Below, in pieces: positions 1 through 7,075 of a DNA stretch of 39,604 nucleotides. Every line of letters begins with the position of its first letter. Position 1 is the stretch's first letter. The position numbers were made by a program, and so were the translations under genes. The notes under the pieces were generated by a model. The model was not told where the DNA came from. It searched no databases and saw nothing but the letters and a program-made list of their open reading frames with translations. Where the stretch lies: the NCBI GenBank assembly GCA_027066745.1, contig JAMONB010000191.1:1-39604 (forward strand), written 5' to 3'. This DNA is from Flavobacteriaceae bacterium. Its GTDB lineage: Bacteria > Bacteroidota > Bacteroidia > Flavobacteriales > Flavobacteriaceae.

Positions 1-36
1 AAAACAAAAAAGGGTTTTATATTTGCCCTCGCTATT

Positions 37-121
37 GGAGAAATGGCAGAGTGGTCGAATGCACCGGTCTTGAAAACCGGCGAGGGTCACACCTCCGGGG
101 GTTCGAATCCCTCTTTCTCCG
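37..121 (+). tRNA. tRNA-Ser (anticodon UGA)
   Basis: This is a serine tRNA with a long variable arm. The acceptor stem pairs GGAGAAA (37-43) with TTTCTCC (114-120), followed by the discriminator G121. The anticodon stem CCGGT/ACCGG encloses a 7-nt loop with TGA at 71-73. The T loop TTCGAATCC is present. CCA is not encoded. An integrase gene starts 240 bases downstream, so the 3' half of this tRNA is the likely attachment site of the island. I did not find a second copy of the tRNA 3' end in the window. Confidence 0.96.
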
Positions 122-144
122 CTAAGAGATAACCAAATCTCACT

Positions 145-178
145 AAAAACCCATAAACACTAAGTTTATGGGTTTTTT
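145..178. terminator. Rho-independent terminator after tRNA-Ser
   Basis: AAAACCCATAAAC and GTTTATGGGTTTT form a perfect 13-bp stem around a short loop, followed by a T-run on the plus strand. The upstream A-run gives a T-run on the other strand, so it may act in both directions. It closes the tRNA transcript and separates it from the integrase gene. Confidence 0.85.
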
Positions 179-233
179 AATTTCTACAATATATCAAATT
201 AAACCATTAAAACACATCTAAAAAGAGGCTAAA

Positions 234-361
234 TAGGTGTCACTTTTTTCATTCATCAACTGACACCTAATTATGTCAAAACCTATGATTTTAAAGGAAA
301 TTTTATAGGCTTACTAAATTATTTTTTGTAAATTTATAATATAAAAAATTGCAGACACCTA
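234..361. other. Cluster of TGACACCTA motifs between tRNA and integrase gene
   Basis: TAGGTGTCA (234-242) and TGACACCTA (261-269) form a perfect 9-bp inverted repeat with an 18-nt spacer. A further GACACCTA (354-361) overlaps the integrase ATG, and TGACACCT recurs at 619-626 inside the gene. Placement between the presumed attachment site and the integrase gene is where arm-type recombinase sites or an integrase operator would lie. The motif is seen directly; the role is inferred. Confidence 0.45.
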
Positions 362-1626
362 TGAAAAATTCTTTCACCCTACTTTTTTATATAAAAAAAA
401 GTAAAGCCGACGCTAACGGTAAAGCTAATATATATTTCAGAATCACTGTAGATGGAAGGCGTTCTGAGCTTAGTATCAGAAGAAAAATAAATATTAATAA
501 ATGGAGTAGTGAAGCTGGAAGAGCCAAAGGTCATTCTGAAGAATCCAAGAAAATTAATCAATATATAGACATAATTCAGAATAAAATATTCAAAATACAT
601 CAAAATTTTGTTGAGAATGACACCTCCTACTCTGCTGAAAAAATTAGAAATTACTACTTAGGCAAAAACGAAGCTAATAAAATGTTGCTTGAAATTTTTA
701 AAGAACATAACAAACAAGTTGAAAAACTAGTTGGAAAGGATTTTGCTCCAGGAACAGCTGAGCGTTATCGAACTGCAAAAAAACATGTAGAAAATTATGT
801 GAAATTAGAATATAACGCTGAGGATATTCCTGTTAAAGATGTGGACCATAAATTTATTACTGGTTTCGAATACTATCTTAAAACCGTTAGAAATTGTAGT
901 CACAACACAGCTATTAAATACATTACAAACTTTAAAAAGATAATTCGTATTGCATATGCCAATGATTGGATAAGTAAAGACCCATTCTTCAATTGGAAAG
1001 CTCGATTAAAAATTGTGGACAGAGAATTTTTATCGGAAGAGGAAATTCAAAAAATCCTAGAAAAAGATTTACACACTAAAAGACTTGACCAAGTAAAAGA
1101 TATATTCATTTTCTGTTGCTTTACAGGATTAGCCTATGCAGATGTTAAAAAACTTTGCAAAAATGACGTAGTTATAGGAATTGATGGTGAACGATGGATT
1201 AAAACCAAGCGCACTAAAACAGATACTAGAAGCAACATTCCTATTTTACCAACAGCAGCTTCAATTTTAGAAAAATATGCAGAACACCCAGAAGTTTACA
1301 ATGGCCAAAAACTACTTCCTGTACTTAGCAATCAAAAGATGAATGCTTATTTAAAAGAAATCGCCGATTTATGTGAGATTACAAAAAATTTAACCTTTCA
1401 CTTAGCACGTCATACATTTGCAACTACGGTAACTTTAACCAATGGTGTACCTATAGAATCTGTAAGTAAAATGTTAGGCCATAAATCTTTAAAAACTACA
1501 CAGCACTATGCCAAGATTTTAGACCGAAAAGTAAGTGATGATATGAATGCTTTAAGAACTATTTTAAAGGAAAATAGTCACAAAAAAGAGCTAACTGAAA
1601 GACAATCAACAGGTTCAAATTATTAG
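361..1626 (+). CDS. Tyrosine recombinase / integrase (CTnDOT-like)
   Basis: Site-specific recombinase that probably integrates and excises the island at the adjacent tRNA-Ser. The N-terminus (MKNSFTLLFYIKKSK) is the arm-binding domain typical of Bacteroidota element integrases; a SAM-like core-binding domain follows at about residues 100-200, then the catalytic domain. HLARHTF (about residue 346) supplies the H-x-x-R pair, GHKSLKTTQHYAKI the last histidine and the nucleophilic tyrosine (about 382). The usual first catalytic arginine, in TGLR, is alanine here (TGLAYADV). CTnDOT integrase is also known to lack this arginine. I chose ATG 361: the TTG 12 bases upstream is in frame, but the family normally starts at MKxSFTLLFYIK. 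The gene is monocistronic and points away from the tRNA. Confidence 0.93.
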   Translation: MKNSFTLLFYIKKSKADANGKANIYFRITVDGRRSELSIRRKININKWSSEAGRAKGHSEESKKINQYIDIIQNKIFKIHQNFVENDTSYSAEKIRNYYLGKNEANKMLLEIFKEHNKQVEKLVGKDFAPGTAERYRTAKKHVENYVKLEYNAEDIPVKDVDHKFITGFEYYLKTVRNCSHNTAIKYITNFKKIIRIAYANDWISKDPFFNWKARLKIVDREFLSEEEIQKILEKDLHTKRLDQVKDIFIFCCFTGLAYADVKKLCKNDVVIGIDGERWIKTKRTKTDTRSNIPILPTAASILEKYAEHPEVYNGQKLLPVLSNQKMNAYLKEIADLCEITKNLTFHLARHTFATTVTLTNGVPIESVSKMLGHKSLKTTQHYAKILDRKVSDDMNALRTILKENSHKKELTERQSTGSNY

Positions 1627-1693
1627 CTATTAATTAATGCTATTTGGTGAAGTTTGATTATTTTTAATCGCTTTTAAAAGATTAAAAATTAAA

Positions 1694-2539
1694 ATGAAAA
1701 AAATTGCCAAGATTATCAATGATTTTGATGATAAAATCATTGGTATTAGAAATTCCAACCTCGATAAATTAAGTAAACTAAAAGAAAATATAAGAATATC
1801 TAAAAATTGCTTAATGCAATTAAGATTAGAACTCAGAAAAAGTGGTTTCAACTCAAAAAGAGAGGAAATCACTTTTTTTAAATACCAAAAGCCACACATT
1901 CAAGGCAGGCTTAATTTCTACATAAAATTAAATTCTTTTTTAATAGAATACCCTTCTATAATCAGTAACAAACAACGTAAATTTATTAATAATGAATTAA
2001 ATAAACTAGATGCAGCTAAAGCCGAACACAAAGATTTTATAAAATATTACAGACTTAATGAAAACAAATTAGATTATATCTATTTTCTAAGAGGCAACAA
2101 TCAACTCGATCTTTTTATGAATTCAAATTATCATCTAGAAGATCCTGAATTTTCAACTAGTCATGACCATTTGGTTTCTCAAATTATAACTCAAGACTTA
2201 TTGACAAAGTTTTATGATAAACAATTAAAAACACTTGCTATTAACGAAAGTAATGTGATTGTTGAAGAAGTAAAACCAACAATATTGAGAGATTTATCAT
2301 GGACTGCTTCCAAAACCGATTTAGTAGAACTTATCTACGCATTAAATTCCTCTGGTGCTATTAGAAATGGTCAAGCAGAAATTAAAAAACTAAGCAAAAT
2401 TTGCAAAGAACTTTTTGACATTGACTTGGGAAACATCTACAAAACATTTAGCGAAATTAAACTACGTGAAAAAGACAGTACAAAATTCTTAGACCATTTA
2501 AAATTAAGCCTTACCAAAAAAATTAATTCAGATTTATAA
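1694..2539 (+). CDS. rteC: RteC-family protein
   Basis: 281 aa, resembling RteC, which in CTnDOT-type elements activates the excision operon. The N-terminal third is charged and probably coiled coil. The middle carries family-like signatures: E-x-x-FFKYQKP followed by a conserved aromatic helix, and LDYIYFLRGNNQ near residue 130. The last 80 residues (about 200-281) resemble the winged-helix half, with DLVELIYALNSSGAIRNG and a long basic helix. It lies 67 bases after the integrase stop and ahead of an excisionase-like gene, the usual order of an excision-control module. No two-component RteA/RteB genes are nearby, so its input signal must differ from the tetracycline system. The assignment rests on remembered family resemblance. 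Confidence 0.8.
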   Translation: MKKIAKIINDFDDKIIGIRNSNLDKLSKLKENIRISKNCLMQLRLELRKSGFNSKREEITFFKYQKPHIQGRLNFYIKLNSFLIEYPSIISNKQRKFINNELNKLDAAKAEHKDFIKYYRLNENKLDYIYFLRGNNQLDLFMNSNYHLEDPEFSTSHDHLVSQIITQDLLTKFYDKQLKTLAINESNVIVEEVKPTILRDLSWTASKTDLVELIYALNSSGAIRNGQAEIKKLSKICKELFDIDLGNIYKTFSEIKLREKDSTKFLDHLKLSLTKKINSDL

Positions 2540-2594
2540 AAACAGTATTTGATTGATAATTAGTGTTATATAGTTTTATAAATGTTAAATTTTT

Positions 2595-2618
2595 TCGGTA
2601 GTACCATTCAACTACCGA
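2595..2618. promoter_or_regulatory. Perfect inverted repeat between rteC and the HTH gene
   Basis: TCGGTAGT and ACTACCGA make a perfect 8-bp stem with an 8-nt loop, 80 bases before the excisionase-like ATG. No T-run follows on the plus strand, so an operator (for RteC or the HTH protein) is as likely as a terminator for rteC. Confidence 0.5.
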
Positions 2619-2699
2619 GAATAACTCATTAAAACATAGCAGTTTTGTACAACGAAAGTCAAATCGCTATAAACAAATTATTAACTCAAAATTTAAAAA

Positions 2700-2972
2700 A
2701 TGCCAACACAAATTATTACAACTGATGATCTAAGAGAATTCAAAACTGAATTATTAGAAGACATTAAAAAAATACTAAATACAACTTCTACAGCTGGAAC
2801 CAAAAAATATTTAAAGTCGGCTGAACTGATGAAATTGCTACAAGTAAGTCCAGGAACTTTACAAACGTTAAGAATAAATGGAACACTTCCTTATACCAAA
2901 ATTGGAGGTATTATTTTTTATGACGCTGATGAAATACACAAAGTTTTAAAAGAAAACAGAGTGCATAATTAG
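2700..2972 (+). CDS. Excisionase-like helix-turn-helix protein
   Basis: 90 aa with a MerR/excisionase-type HTH (HTH_17 class). A short N-terminal coiled-coil helix (DLREFKTELLEDIKKIL) is followed by KYLKSAELMKLLQVSPGTLQTLRINGTLPYTKIGG, split here by reading from residue 39 onward: recognition helix, then the wing, then FYDADEIHKVL. Proteins of this kind in Bacteroidota elements act as excision factors or small regulators. It follows integrase and rteC on the same strand, which supports an excision-control role. A structured repeat begins 15 bases after its stop. A second, related HTH gene lies at the far side of the island (28284-28610). Confidence 0.8.
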   Translation: MPTQIITTDDLREFKTELLEDIKKILNTTSTAGTKKYLKSAELMKLLQVSPGTLQTLRINGTLPYTKIGGIIFYDADEIHKVLKENRVHN

Positions 2973-2986
2973 TCCTAACTATTTTT

Positions 2987-3147
2987 GACCTATTTAAATT
3001 TCAGTAGTAATTCAAATTTCAGGAGCATAAAAGCATCCAAAGAGTGTAACGGTCTGGATGCGAATGCGGATAAAATGTAGAATTCAAAGAAATTAAAATC
3101 AGTCTTGACTTTTTTGTTTCGTTTTTGTGTCAAGACAAAAATGAAAA
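2987..3147 (+). repeat. Structured intergenic repeat, copy 1 of 4
   Basis: About 160 nt directly downstream of the HTH gene. Outer arms ATTTAAATTTC and GAAATTAAAAT pair. The inner stem GCATCC (3033-3038)/GGATGC (3056-3061) has the loop AAAGAGTGTAACGGTCT. The 3' hairpin is TTTCGTTTTTG (3117-3127)/CAAAAATGAAA (3136-3146), which competes with a second perfect stem GTCTTGAC (3102-3109)/GTCAAGAC (3129-3136). Related copies lie at 4774, 6880 and 27930, all on the same strand. Confidence 0.8.
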
Positions 3148-3222
3148 GAAAATGCAAACAATAACTTTTTCTATAACATCAAAGCAAAATATATTTAAAA
3201 TAATCTCATTATTTTTAAACGT

Positions 3223-3906
3223 ATGAACTATATAAAACACCTCAACGGTGTATTTCAACAATTCTCTAAAGACAACCGATTAAATCCCACACATATTAGC
3301 TTGTATTTAGGCTTATTTTACGTGTGGAATTACAACAGGTTTCCAAACGAGTTTTTTATTTGTAGAGAAGAAATTATGAAGCAATCTAAAATAGGCTCAA
3401 CAACAACATATCATCGTTGTATAAAAGAGCTCAGTCACTGGAAATATATCAACTATTACCCCTCACACAATCCGTACAAAGGAAGCAAAGTGAGGTTGTT
3501 TAATTTTGATACAAGTGATAAACAAGAAGTAAACTTAAAGAGTCCCATAGATGGACAAGCGCTGGTATCTAATATAAACATGTATAAACATAATACAAAC
3601 TTTATTAAACTAGAGGCAATCTCAAAAGAAAAATTAATTCTTAGATTTTTTAAAAAAGAAAATTGGCCAGAATTAGAAGCCAAAAAATTCTTCAATCACT
3701 ACCAGGGAATTGGATGGAAAGTTGGTGGAAAAACCAAAATTGTAGATTGGCAGGCAACTGCAAGAAGTTGGGTGCTAAAAGCTGATGAAATGAATTTGTC
3801 AGTTCGAGCGCAGTCGAGAACAAACAATCAAAACAATTTACCACTTGACCATTTTCAAGACAACCTCCACACAACTCGAAACAAAAATTACAATGAACCA
3901 TTATAA
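3223..3906 (+). CDS. Winged-helix, DnaD/primosome-like protein
   Basis: 227 aa. Residues 1-90 look like a winged-helix replication-initiation domain (LNPTHISLYLGLFYVWN, REEIMKQSKIGSTTTYHRC, then LSHWKYINYYPS). Residues 130-185 resemble the C-terminal tail of phage and element primosomal proteins (FFNHYQGIGWKVGGKTKIV followed by DWQATARSWV), a DnaD/DnaT-like region that recruits helicase loaders. The next gene is a DnaC-like ATPase, which fits a replication pair for the element. The C-terminus is odd: residues encoded at 3800-3823 come from a REP-like palindrome, so the tail after about residue 193 may be acquired sequence. The exact role is inferred. Confidence 0.6.
   Translation: MNYIKHLNGVFQQFSKDNRLNPTHISLYLGLFYVWNYNRFPNEFFICREEIMKQSKIGSTTTYHRCIKELSHWKYINYYPSHNPYKGSKVRLFNFDTSDKQEVNLKSPIDGQALVSNINMYKHNTNFIKLEAISKEKLILRFFKKENWPELEAKKFFNHYQGIGWKVGGKTKIVDWQATARSWVLKADEMNLSVRAQSRTNNQNNLPLDHFQDNLHTTRNKNYNEPL
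3800..3823 (+). repeat. REP-like palindrome, copy A
   Basis: GTTC (3802-3805) and GAAC (3818-3821) flank the invariant core GAGCGCAGTCGA. The same core, with different but complementary arms, occurs at 4613-4624 and 27353-27364. This copy lies inside the 3' end of the primosome-like gene and is translated in frame. Confidence 0.8.
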
Positions 3907-3932
3907 AATCAATTCAGATAAATCAAAGTCTA

Positions 3933-4069
3933 CTTTTTGTAAGTATAGTGCGTCAAAGCTCAGAGATTCAGCGAGTATGGGAGCGCTGAGTTTGACAAGC
4001 GATGCTTGTAATACCTACAAAAAGCATCCCTTTCTTTGGTTCGTTTCTTTGGGTGAGCAAAGAAATGAA
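3933..4069 (+). repeat. Large double-stem intergenic repeat
   Basis: The outer stem CTTTTTGTAAGTAT (3933-3946)/ATACCTACAAAAAG (4011-4024) encloses an inner stem GTCAAA-CTCAG/CTGAG-TTTGAC (3952-3963 with 3986-3996). A terminal hairpin follows: TTCGTTTCTTTG (4040-4051), loop GGTGAG, CAAAGAAATGAA (4058-4069). The last hairpin is built like the 3' hairpin of the four 160-nt repeats, so this may be a second class of the same system. It fills the gap between the primosome-like gene and the ATPase gene. Confidence 0.7.
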
Positions 4070-4090
4070 TAAAATCAAAAATAAAATACT

Positions 4091-4762
4091 ATGAATCCAA
4101 CACCACACATCAAAACCGAAGGCACCTCAAAATTCCAAATAGGAGAAATCATAAACAACACGGTACAATACGATTTCGAAAAAATAAAAACCTACCTCAA
4201 CATCAAAGGCCACATTCTTTTTGGAAAAAACTTTAAACTCTACAAAGAAGACGAACCACTACTTTTTAAACTTTGTTGTTACTTCATTCAAGATCATTAC
4301 AGCTGTGCTCAAATGGGAATAGACACCAACAAAGGCTTACTACTTTCCGGTCCTGTAGGATGTGGTAAAACTTCTTTGATGAAACTACTACCATACTTAG
4401 CTCCACACAAAACAAATTACGAGATGGTTCCAACACGTAATATTGTTTTCAATTTCAACGCATCCGGATATGAAGTATTAGAAAAATACAACCAAACAAA
4501 AAACTATTGTTTTGACGATTTAGGAGTTGAACCCACAGGTTCACACTACGCAAAAGAATGCAATGTAATGGGAGAAATTTTACTCTCACGTTACGACCTT
4601 TTCTGTCACCCTGAGCGCAGTCGAAGGGTCTTAACTCATATCACTACAAATTTGAATGCTCAGGAACTTGAAAAAAGATATGGAAACCGAGTGAGAAGCA
4701 GACTTCGAGAAATGTTTAACCTTATAAGTTTTGATAAAAACTCAAAGGACAAAAGACAATAA
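4091..4762 (+). CDS. DnaC/IstB-like AAA+ ATPase
   Basis: 223 aa AAA+ ATPase of the helicase-loader type. Walker A is GPVGCGKTS near residue 87, Walker B is NYCFDDLG near residue 140, sensor 1 is HITTNL, and an arginine-rich helix (RYGNRVRSRLREMFN) follows. It sits right after the winged-helix gene, so the pair probably loads a replicative helicase onto the element or controls its replication. Residues FCHPERSRRVL (about 172-182) are encoded by a REP-like palindrome that inserted without breaking the frame, between the strand after Walker B and sensor 1. Activity could be reduced by this insertion. Its 3' end has been duplicated downstream (4938-5065). Confidence 0.82.
   Translation: MNPTPHIKTEGTSKFQIGEIINNTVQYDFEKIKTYLNIKGHILFGKNFKLYKEDEPLLFKLCCYFIQDHYSCAQMGIDTNKGLLLSGPVGCGKTSLMKLLPYLAPHKTNYEMVPTRNIVFNFNASGYEVLEKYNQTKNYCFDDLGVEPTGSHYAKECNVMGEILLSRYDLFCHPERSRRVLTHITTNLNAQELEKRYGNRVRSRLREMFNLISFDKNSKDKRQ
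4605..4632 (+). repeat. REP-like palindrome, copy B, inside the ATPase gene
   Basis: ACCCT (4608-4612) and AGGGT (4625-4629) form a perfect 5-bp stem around the core GAGCGCAGTCGA (4613-4624). It is read in frame and adds the peptide CHPERSRRV to the ATPase. Confidence 0.85.
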
Positions 4763-4773
4763 AGAACTTAACT

Positions 4774-4933
4774 GGCCTATTATAATTTCTGTAGAAATTC
4801 AAGTTTTAGGAGCGTATAAGCATCCAAAGAGTGCAACGGTCTGGATGCGAAAGTGGATAAAATGTAGAATTCAAAGAAATTTAAATCCGCCTAGACTTTT
4901 TTGTTTCTTTTTTGGGCAATGCAAAAAAGAAAG
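4774..4933 (+). repeat. Structured intergenic repeat, copy 2 of 4
   Basis: Begins 11 bases after the ATPase stop. The outer arms TAATTTCT and AGAAATTTA pair; the inner stem is GCATCC (4820-4825)/GGATGC (4843-4848). The 3' hairpin is a perfect 11-bp stem, TTTCTTTTTTG (4904-4914)/CAAAAAAGAAA (4922-4932), with loop GGCAATG. Nearly identical to copy 3. Confidence 0.85.
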
Positions 4934-4937
4934 ATTA

Positions 4938-5065
4938 TTTCACATCACCACTAACCTCAATGCCTAGGAACTAGTAAAATATATGGTAGTCGAGTGAGAA
5001 GCCTGTTAAGAGAAATATTTAACCTTACAAGTTTTGATAAGAATCCAAAAGACAAAAGAAAATAA
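4938..5065 (+). pseudogene. Duplicated, decayed 3' end of the DnaC-like ATPase gene
   Basis: This stretch aligns with 4638-4765, the last ~40 codons of the ATPase gene. It would encode the equivalent of HITTNLNA, then a stop (the codon after NLNA is TAG), then a diverged GSRVRSLLREIFNLTSFDK. It lies after repeat copy 2 and before the AbiE module. The arrangement implies that an ATPase-tail plus repeat unit was duplicated when AbiE arrived. Confidence 0.85.
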
Positions 5066-5069
5066 AGAA
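5048..5069 (+). repeat. 22-bp direct repeat, left copy, flanking the AbiE module
   Basis: The 22 bases at 5048-5069 (AAAGACAAAAG followed by AAAATAAAGAA) recur exactly at 6851-6872. Between them lie 1781 bp containing only the AbiE promoter and genes. A third, imperfect copy (two changes) is at 4745-4766, the natural end of the ATPase gene. The repeat therefore derives from that gene's 3' end. Confidence 0.85.
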
Positions 5070-5090
5070 GGAAACAGACTTTCAGCAATA

Positions 5091-5142
5091 AATGTCCAGT
5101 TTTTTAACAAATAAACTGGACATTTTAACTATCTTTGCACAA
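5091..5142 (+). promoter_or_regulatory. AbiE promoter and palindromic operator
   Basis: AATGTCCAGTTT (5091-5102) and AAACTGGACATT (5113-5124) form a perfect 12-bp inverted repeat with a 10-nt spacer. The Bacteroidota -7 box TATCTTTG lies at 5130-5137, so the palindrome covers the -33 region. AbiEi antitoxins are known to repress their own promoters by binding inverted repeats, and this is an obvious candidate site. Transcription would start near 5142, about 11 bases before the GTG start. Confidence 0.78.
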
Positions 5143-5152
5143 AACAAAACAA

Positions 5153-5878
5153 GTGAAAACATCAGTTTACATAGAAGATAAGATAAATAAACTACCAAAA
5201 GGATACGTATTCACCTATATAGATTTTATATCAGAGGTAACAAAGAGAGAAGCCATTATTAAACACCTAAACAGAATGGTAGCTTCGGGTAAAATAGAGA
5301 AACTCTCAAAGGGAAAATATTACAAACCTCAAAATACTGTCTTTGGCAACCTATTACCAGAGCAAAATCAAATTGTAAAAGATTTATTAGAAAAAAACGG
5401 AAAACTATTGGGATATATTACAGGGTACAGTTATTACAATAGTATGGGTTTTACTACACAAGTAAGTAATGTAATCCAAATTGCCAGGAATGAAACCAGA
5501 CCTTCTTTACAGCGAGGTAGATTTAAAGTAACTTTTATCAAACAAAAAAATACAATTACCAAACAAAATATACCATTACTTAGGTTATTAGATACCATTC
5601 GTTTTATAAAACACATACCTGATGCAACCATCAATAATTCGTGTATTCGCTTGCAAAAATTACTAATAGAATTAACGAAAGAAGAACAAGAGCAACTAAA
5701 AAAACTAGCGTTGAAATACCCACCCTCAACAAGAGCCTTATTAGGTGCATTATTTCAACAAATAGACAGCAATCAAGATACAGAGATGCTTCAAAAATCC
5801 TTAAATCCAATAACAACGTATAAATTATCGATTTCAAAAACTATTTTACCAACTGCTAAAAACTGGAATATTAAATGA
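5153..5878 (+). CDS. abiEi: AbiEi-like antitoxin / regulator (DUF6088)
   Basis: 241 aa from GTG 5153. The N-terminal winged helix (KLPKGYVFTYIDFISEV to GKIEKLSKGKYYKP, residues 10-62) is the DNA-binding domain of AbiEi-like antitoxins. The rest forms the antitoxin domain, including YITGYSYYNSMGFTTQ. It should neutralise AbiEii and repress the operon from the palindrome at 5091-5124. The open frame extends to a TTG at 5135, but that TTG is part of the -7 promoter box, so GTG 5153 is preferred. The stop overlaps the AbiEii start by 4 bases (ATGA), indicating translational coupling. Confidence 0.85.
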   Translation: MKTSVYIEDKINKLPKGYVFTYIDFISEVTKREAIIKHLNRMVASGKIEKLSKGKYYKPQNTVFGNLLPEQNQIVKDLLEKNGKLLGYITGYSYYNSMGFTTQVSNVIQIARNETRPSLQRGRFKVTFIKQKNTITKQNIPLLRLLDTIRFIKHIPDATINNSCIRLQKLLIELTKEEQEQLKKLALKYPPSTRALLGALFQQIDSNQDTEMLQKSLNPITTYKLSISKTILPTAKNWNIK

Positions 5879-6852
5879 AACTTCACAACAATAGCACATT
5901 ATTTAAAGATGCAGTAAAGTTTACGGCGGCACAAAAAAACATAAAAGATATTTATGTTGAAAAAGACTATTGGGTAACCTTTGTATTGTACAATTTGTAT
6001 AAAAGTCAATTAGGTAAAGAGATTGTATTTAAAGGTGGTACAGCATTGTCAAAATGTTATCATATAATAGAACGTTTTTCAGAAGATATTGATTTAATCA
6101 TCTTAAAAGACAAGAGCCAATCTGATCATTATTTAAAGAAAAAATTAAAAGAAATTACCTCAGCTGTAACTAAACTTTTACCTGAAATAGAAGAAAAAGA
6201 AATTACCCATAGGGTTGGAATGGTTCGAAAAACAGCGCATACATACCCAAAAGCATTTAAAGGTGAATTCGGTCAAATTAGAGATACTATCATTGTGGAA
6301 GCTACTAGATTAGGACATCACGAACCCTATGAAACAAAAAAAGTTGCATCCTACATCTATGAAATGATGTTAAGCACAAATCAAGAGAAATTAGCTAAAC
6401 AATATGGATTATTACCTTTCAATGTGCTAGCCTTGGATATTAAGAGAACGCTGTGCGAAAAAATTATGAGTTTGGTACGCTTTTCTTATACTGAAAACGC
6501 CATAGAAGATTTAAATAATAAAATTAGACATATCTACGATATACATCAACTCCTAAAAAATAAAAAAATTGAAAAATTCTTTAATACTGTAAAATTTGAT
6601 GAAATGTTACTTCGTGTAGCGAGTGACGATGTAATTAGTTTTAAAAATAACAATCAATATTTGCAAAACCATCCTAAAGAAGCGCTACTGTTTAGCCAAC
6701 CAGAAAAAACGTGGAAACAATTAAAAACAACTTACCAAGGAAGTTTTAAAACATTGGTATTTGGAACATACCCAAATGAAAGTGAAATACTTAAAACAAT
6801 TCTTCTAATAACATCAAGGTTGGAAAAAATAAATTGGCAACTGAAATATTAA
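5875..6852 (+). CDS. abiEii: AbiEii toxin, nucleotidyltransferase
   Basis: 325 aa type IV toxin of the AbiE abortive-infection system. The nucleotidyltransferase signature is clear: FKGGTALSKCYHIIERFSED followed by IDLII, about residues 52-76, with GG and the SEDIDL acidic pair. RTLCEKIMSLVRFSY (about 187-201) is a family-like downstream helix. Members of this fold modify tRNA or other targets with nucleotides to stop growth during phage infection. It follows abiEi with a 4-base overlap. The stop codon TAA shares its last two bases with the right 22-bp direct repeat, so the module boundary lies exactly at the gene end. Confidence 0.92.
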   Translation: MKLHNNSTLFKDAVKFTAAQKNIKDIYVEKDYWVTFVLYNLYKSQLGKEIVFKGGTALSKCYHIIERFSEDIDLIILKDKSQSDHYLKKKLKEITSAVTKLLPEIEEKEITHRVGMVRKTAHTYPKAFKGEFGQIRDTIIVEATRLGHHEPYETKKVASYIYEMMLSTNQEKLAKQYGLLPFNVLALDIKRTLCEKIMSLVRFSYTENAIEDLNNKIRHIYDIHQLLKNKKIEKFFNTVKFDEMLLRVASDDVISFKNNNQYLQNHPKEALLFSQPEKTWKQLKTTYQGSFKTLVFGTYPNESEILKTILLITSRLEKINWQLKY

Positions 6853-6872
6853 AGACAAAAGAAAATAAAGAA
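6851..6872 (+). repeat. 22-bp direct repeat, right copy, flanking the AbiE module
   Basis: Exact match to 5048-5069. It contains the last two bases of the abiEii stop and is followed by the same TTAACTGGCC sequence that follows the ATPase gene at 4767, then repeat copy 3. Confidence 0.85.
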
Positions 6873-6879
6873 TTTAACT

Positions 6880-7039
6880 GGCCTATTTTAATTTCTGTAG
6901 AAATTCAAGTTTTAGGAGCGTATAAGCATCCAAAGAGTGCAACGGTCTGGATGCGAAAGCGGATAAAATGTAGAATTCAAAGAAATTAAAATCAACCTAG
7001 ACTTTTTTGTTTCTTTTTTGGGCAATGCAAAAAAGAAAG
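6880..7039 (+). repeat. Structured intergenic repeat, copy 3 of 4
   Basis: Near-identical to copy 2. The long outer arms TATTTTAATTTCT and AGAAATTAAAAT, extended by GAAATTC/GAATTC, pair across the element. The inner GCATCC/GGATGC stem is present. The 3' hairpin is TTTCTTTTTTG (7010-7020)/CAAAAAAGAAA (7028-7038). It sits after abiEii. Confidence 0.85.
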
Positions 7040-7040
7040 C

Positions 7041-7075
7041 ACATCTCCATCACCAACCTCAACCATTCAACAACA
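7041..7075 (+). pseudogene. Possible further remnant of the ATPase 3' end
   Basis: The bases CACATCTCCATCACCAACC followed by TCAACCATTCAACAAC align loosely with the sensor-1 region HITTNLNAQ of the ATPase, as does the remnant after copy 2. It occupies the same relative place (just after the repeat's 3' hairpin). Short and degenerate, so tentative. Confidence 0.4.

Noticed and set aside
349-360. TTG start 12 bases upstream of the integrase ATG
   Set aside because: The family starts at the MKxSFTLLFYIK sequence encoded from ATG 361; the extra codons are unsupported.
4731-4967. 78-codon open frame over structured repeat copy 2
   Set aside because: It is the repeat read as protein. Copies 1, 3 and 4 show no protein-level conservation, whereas the paired stems are conserved.
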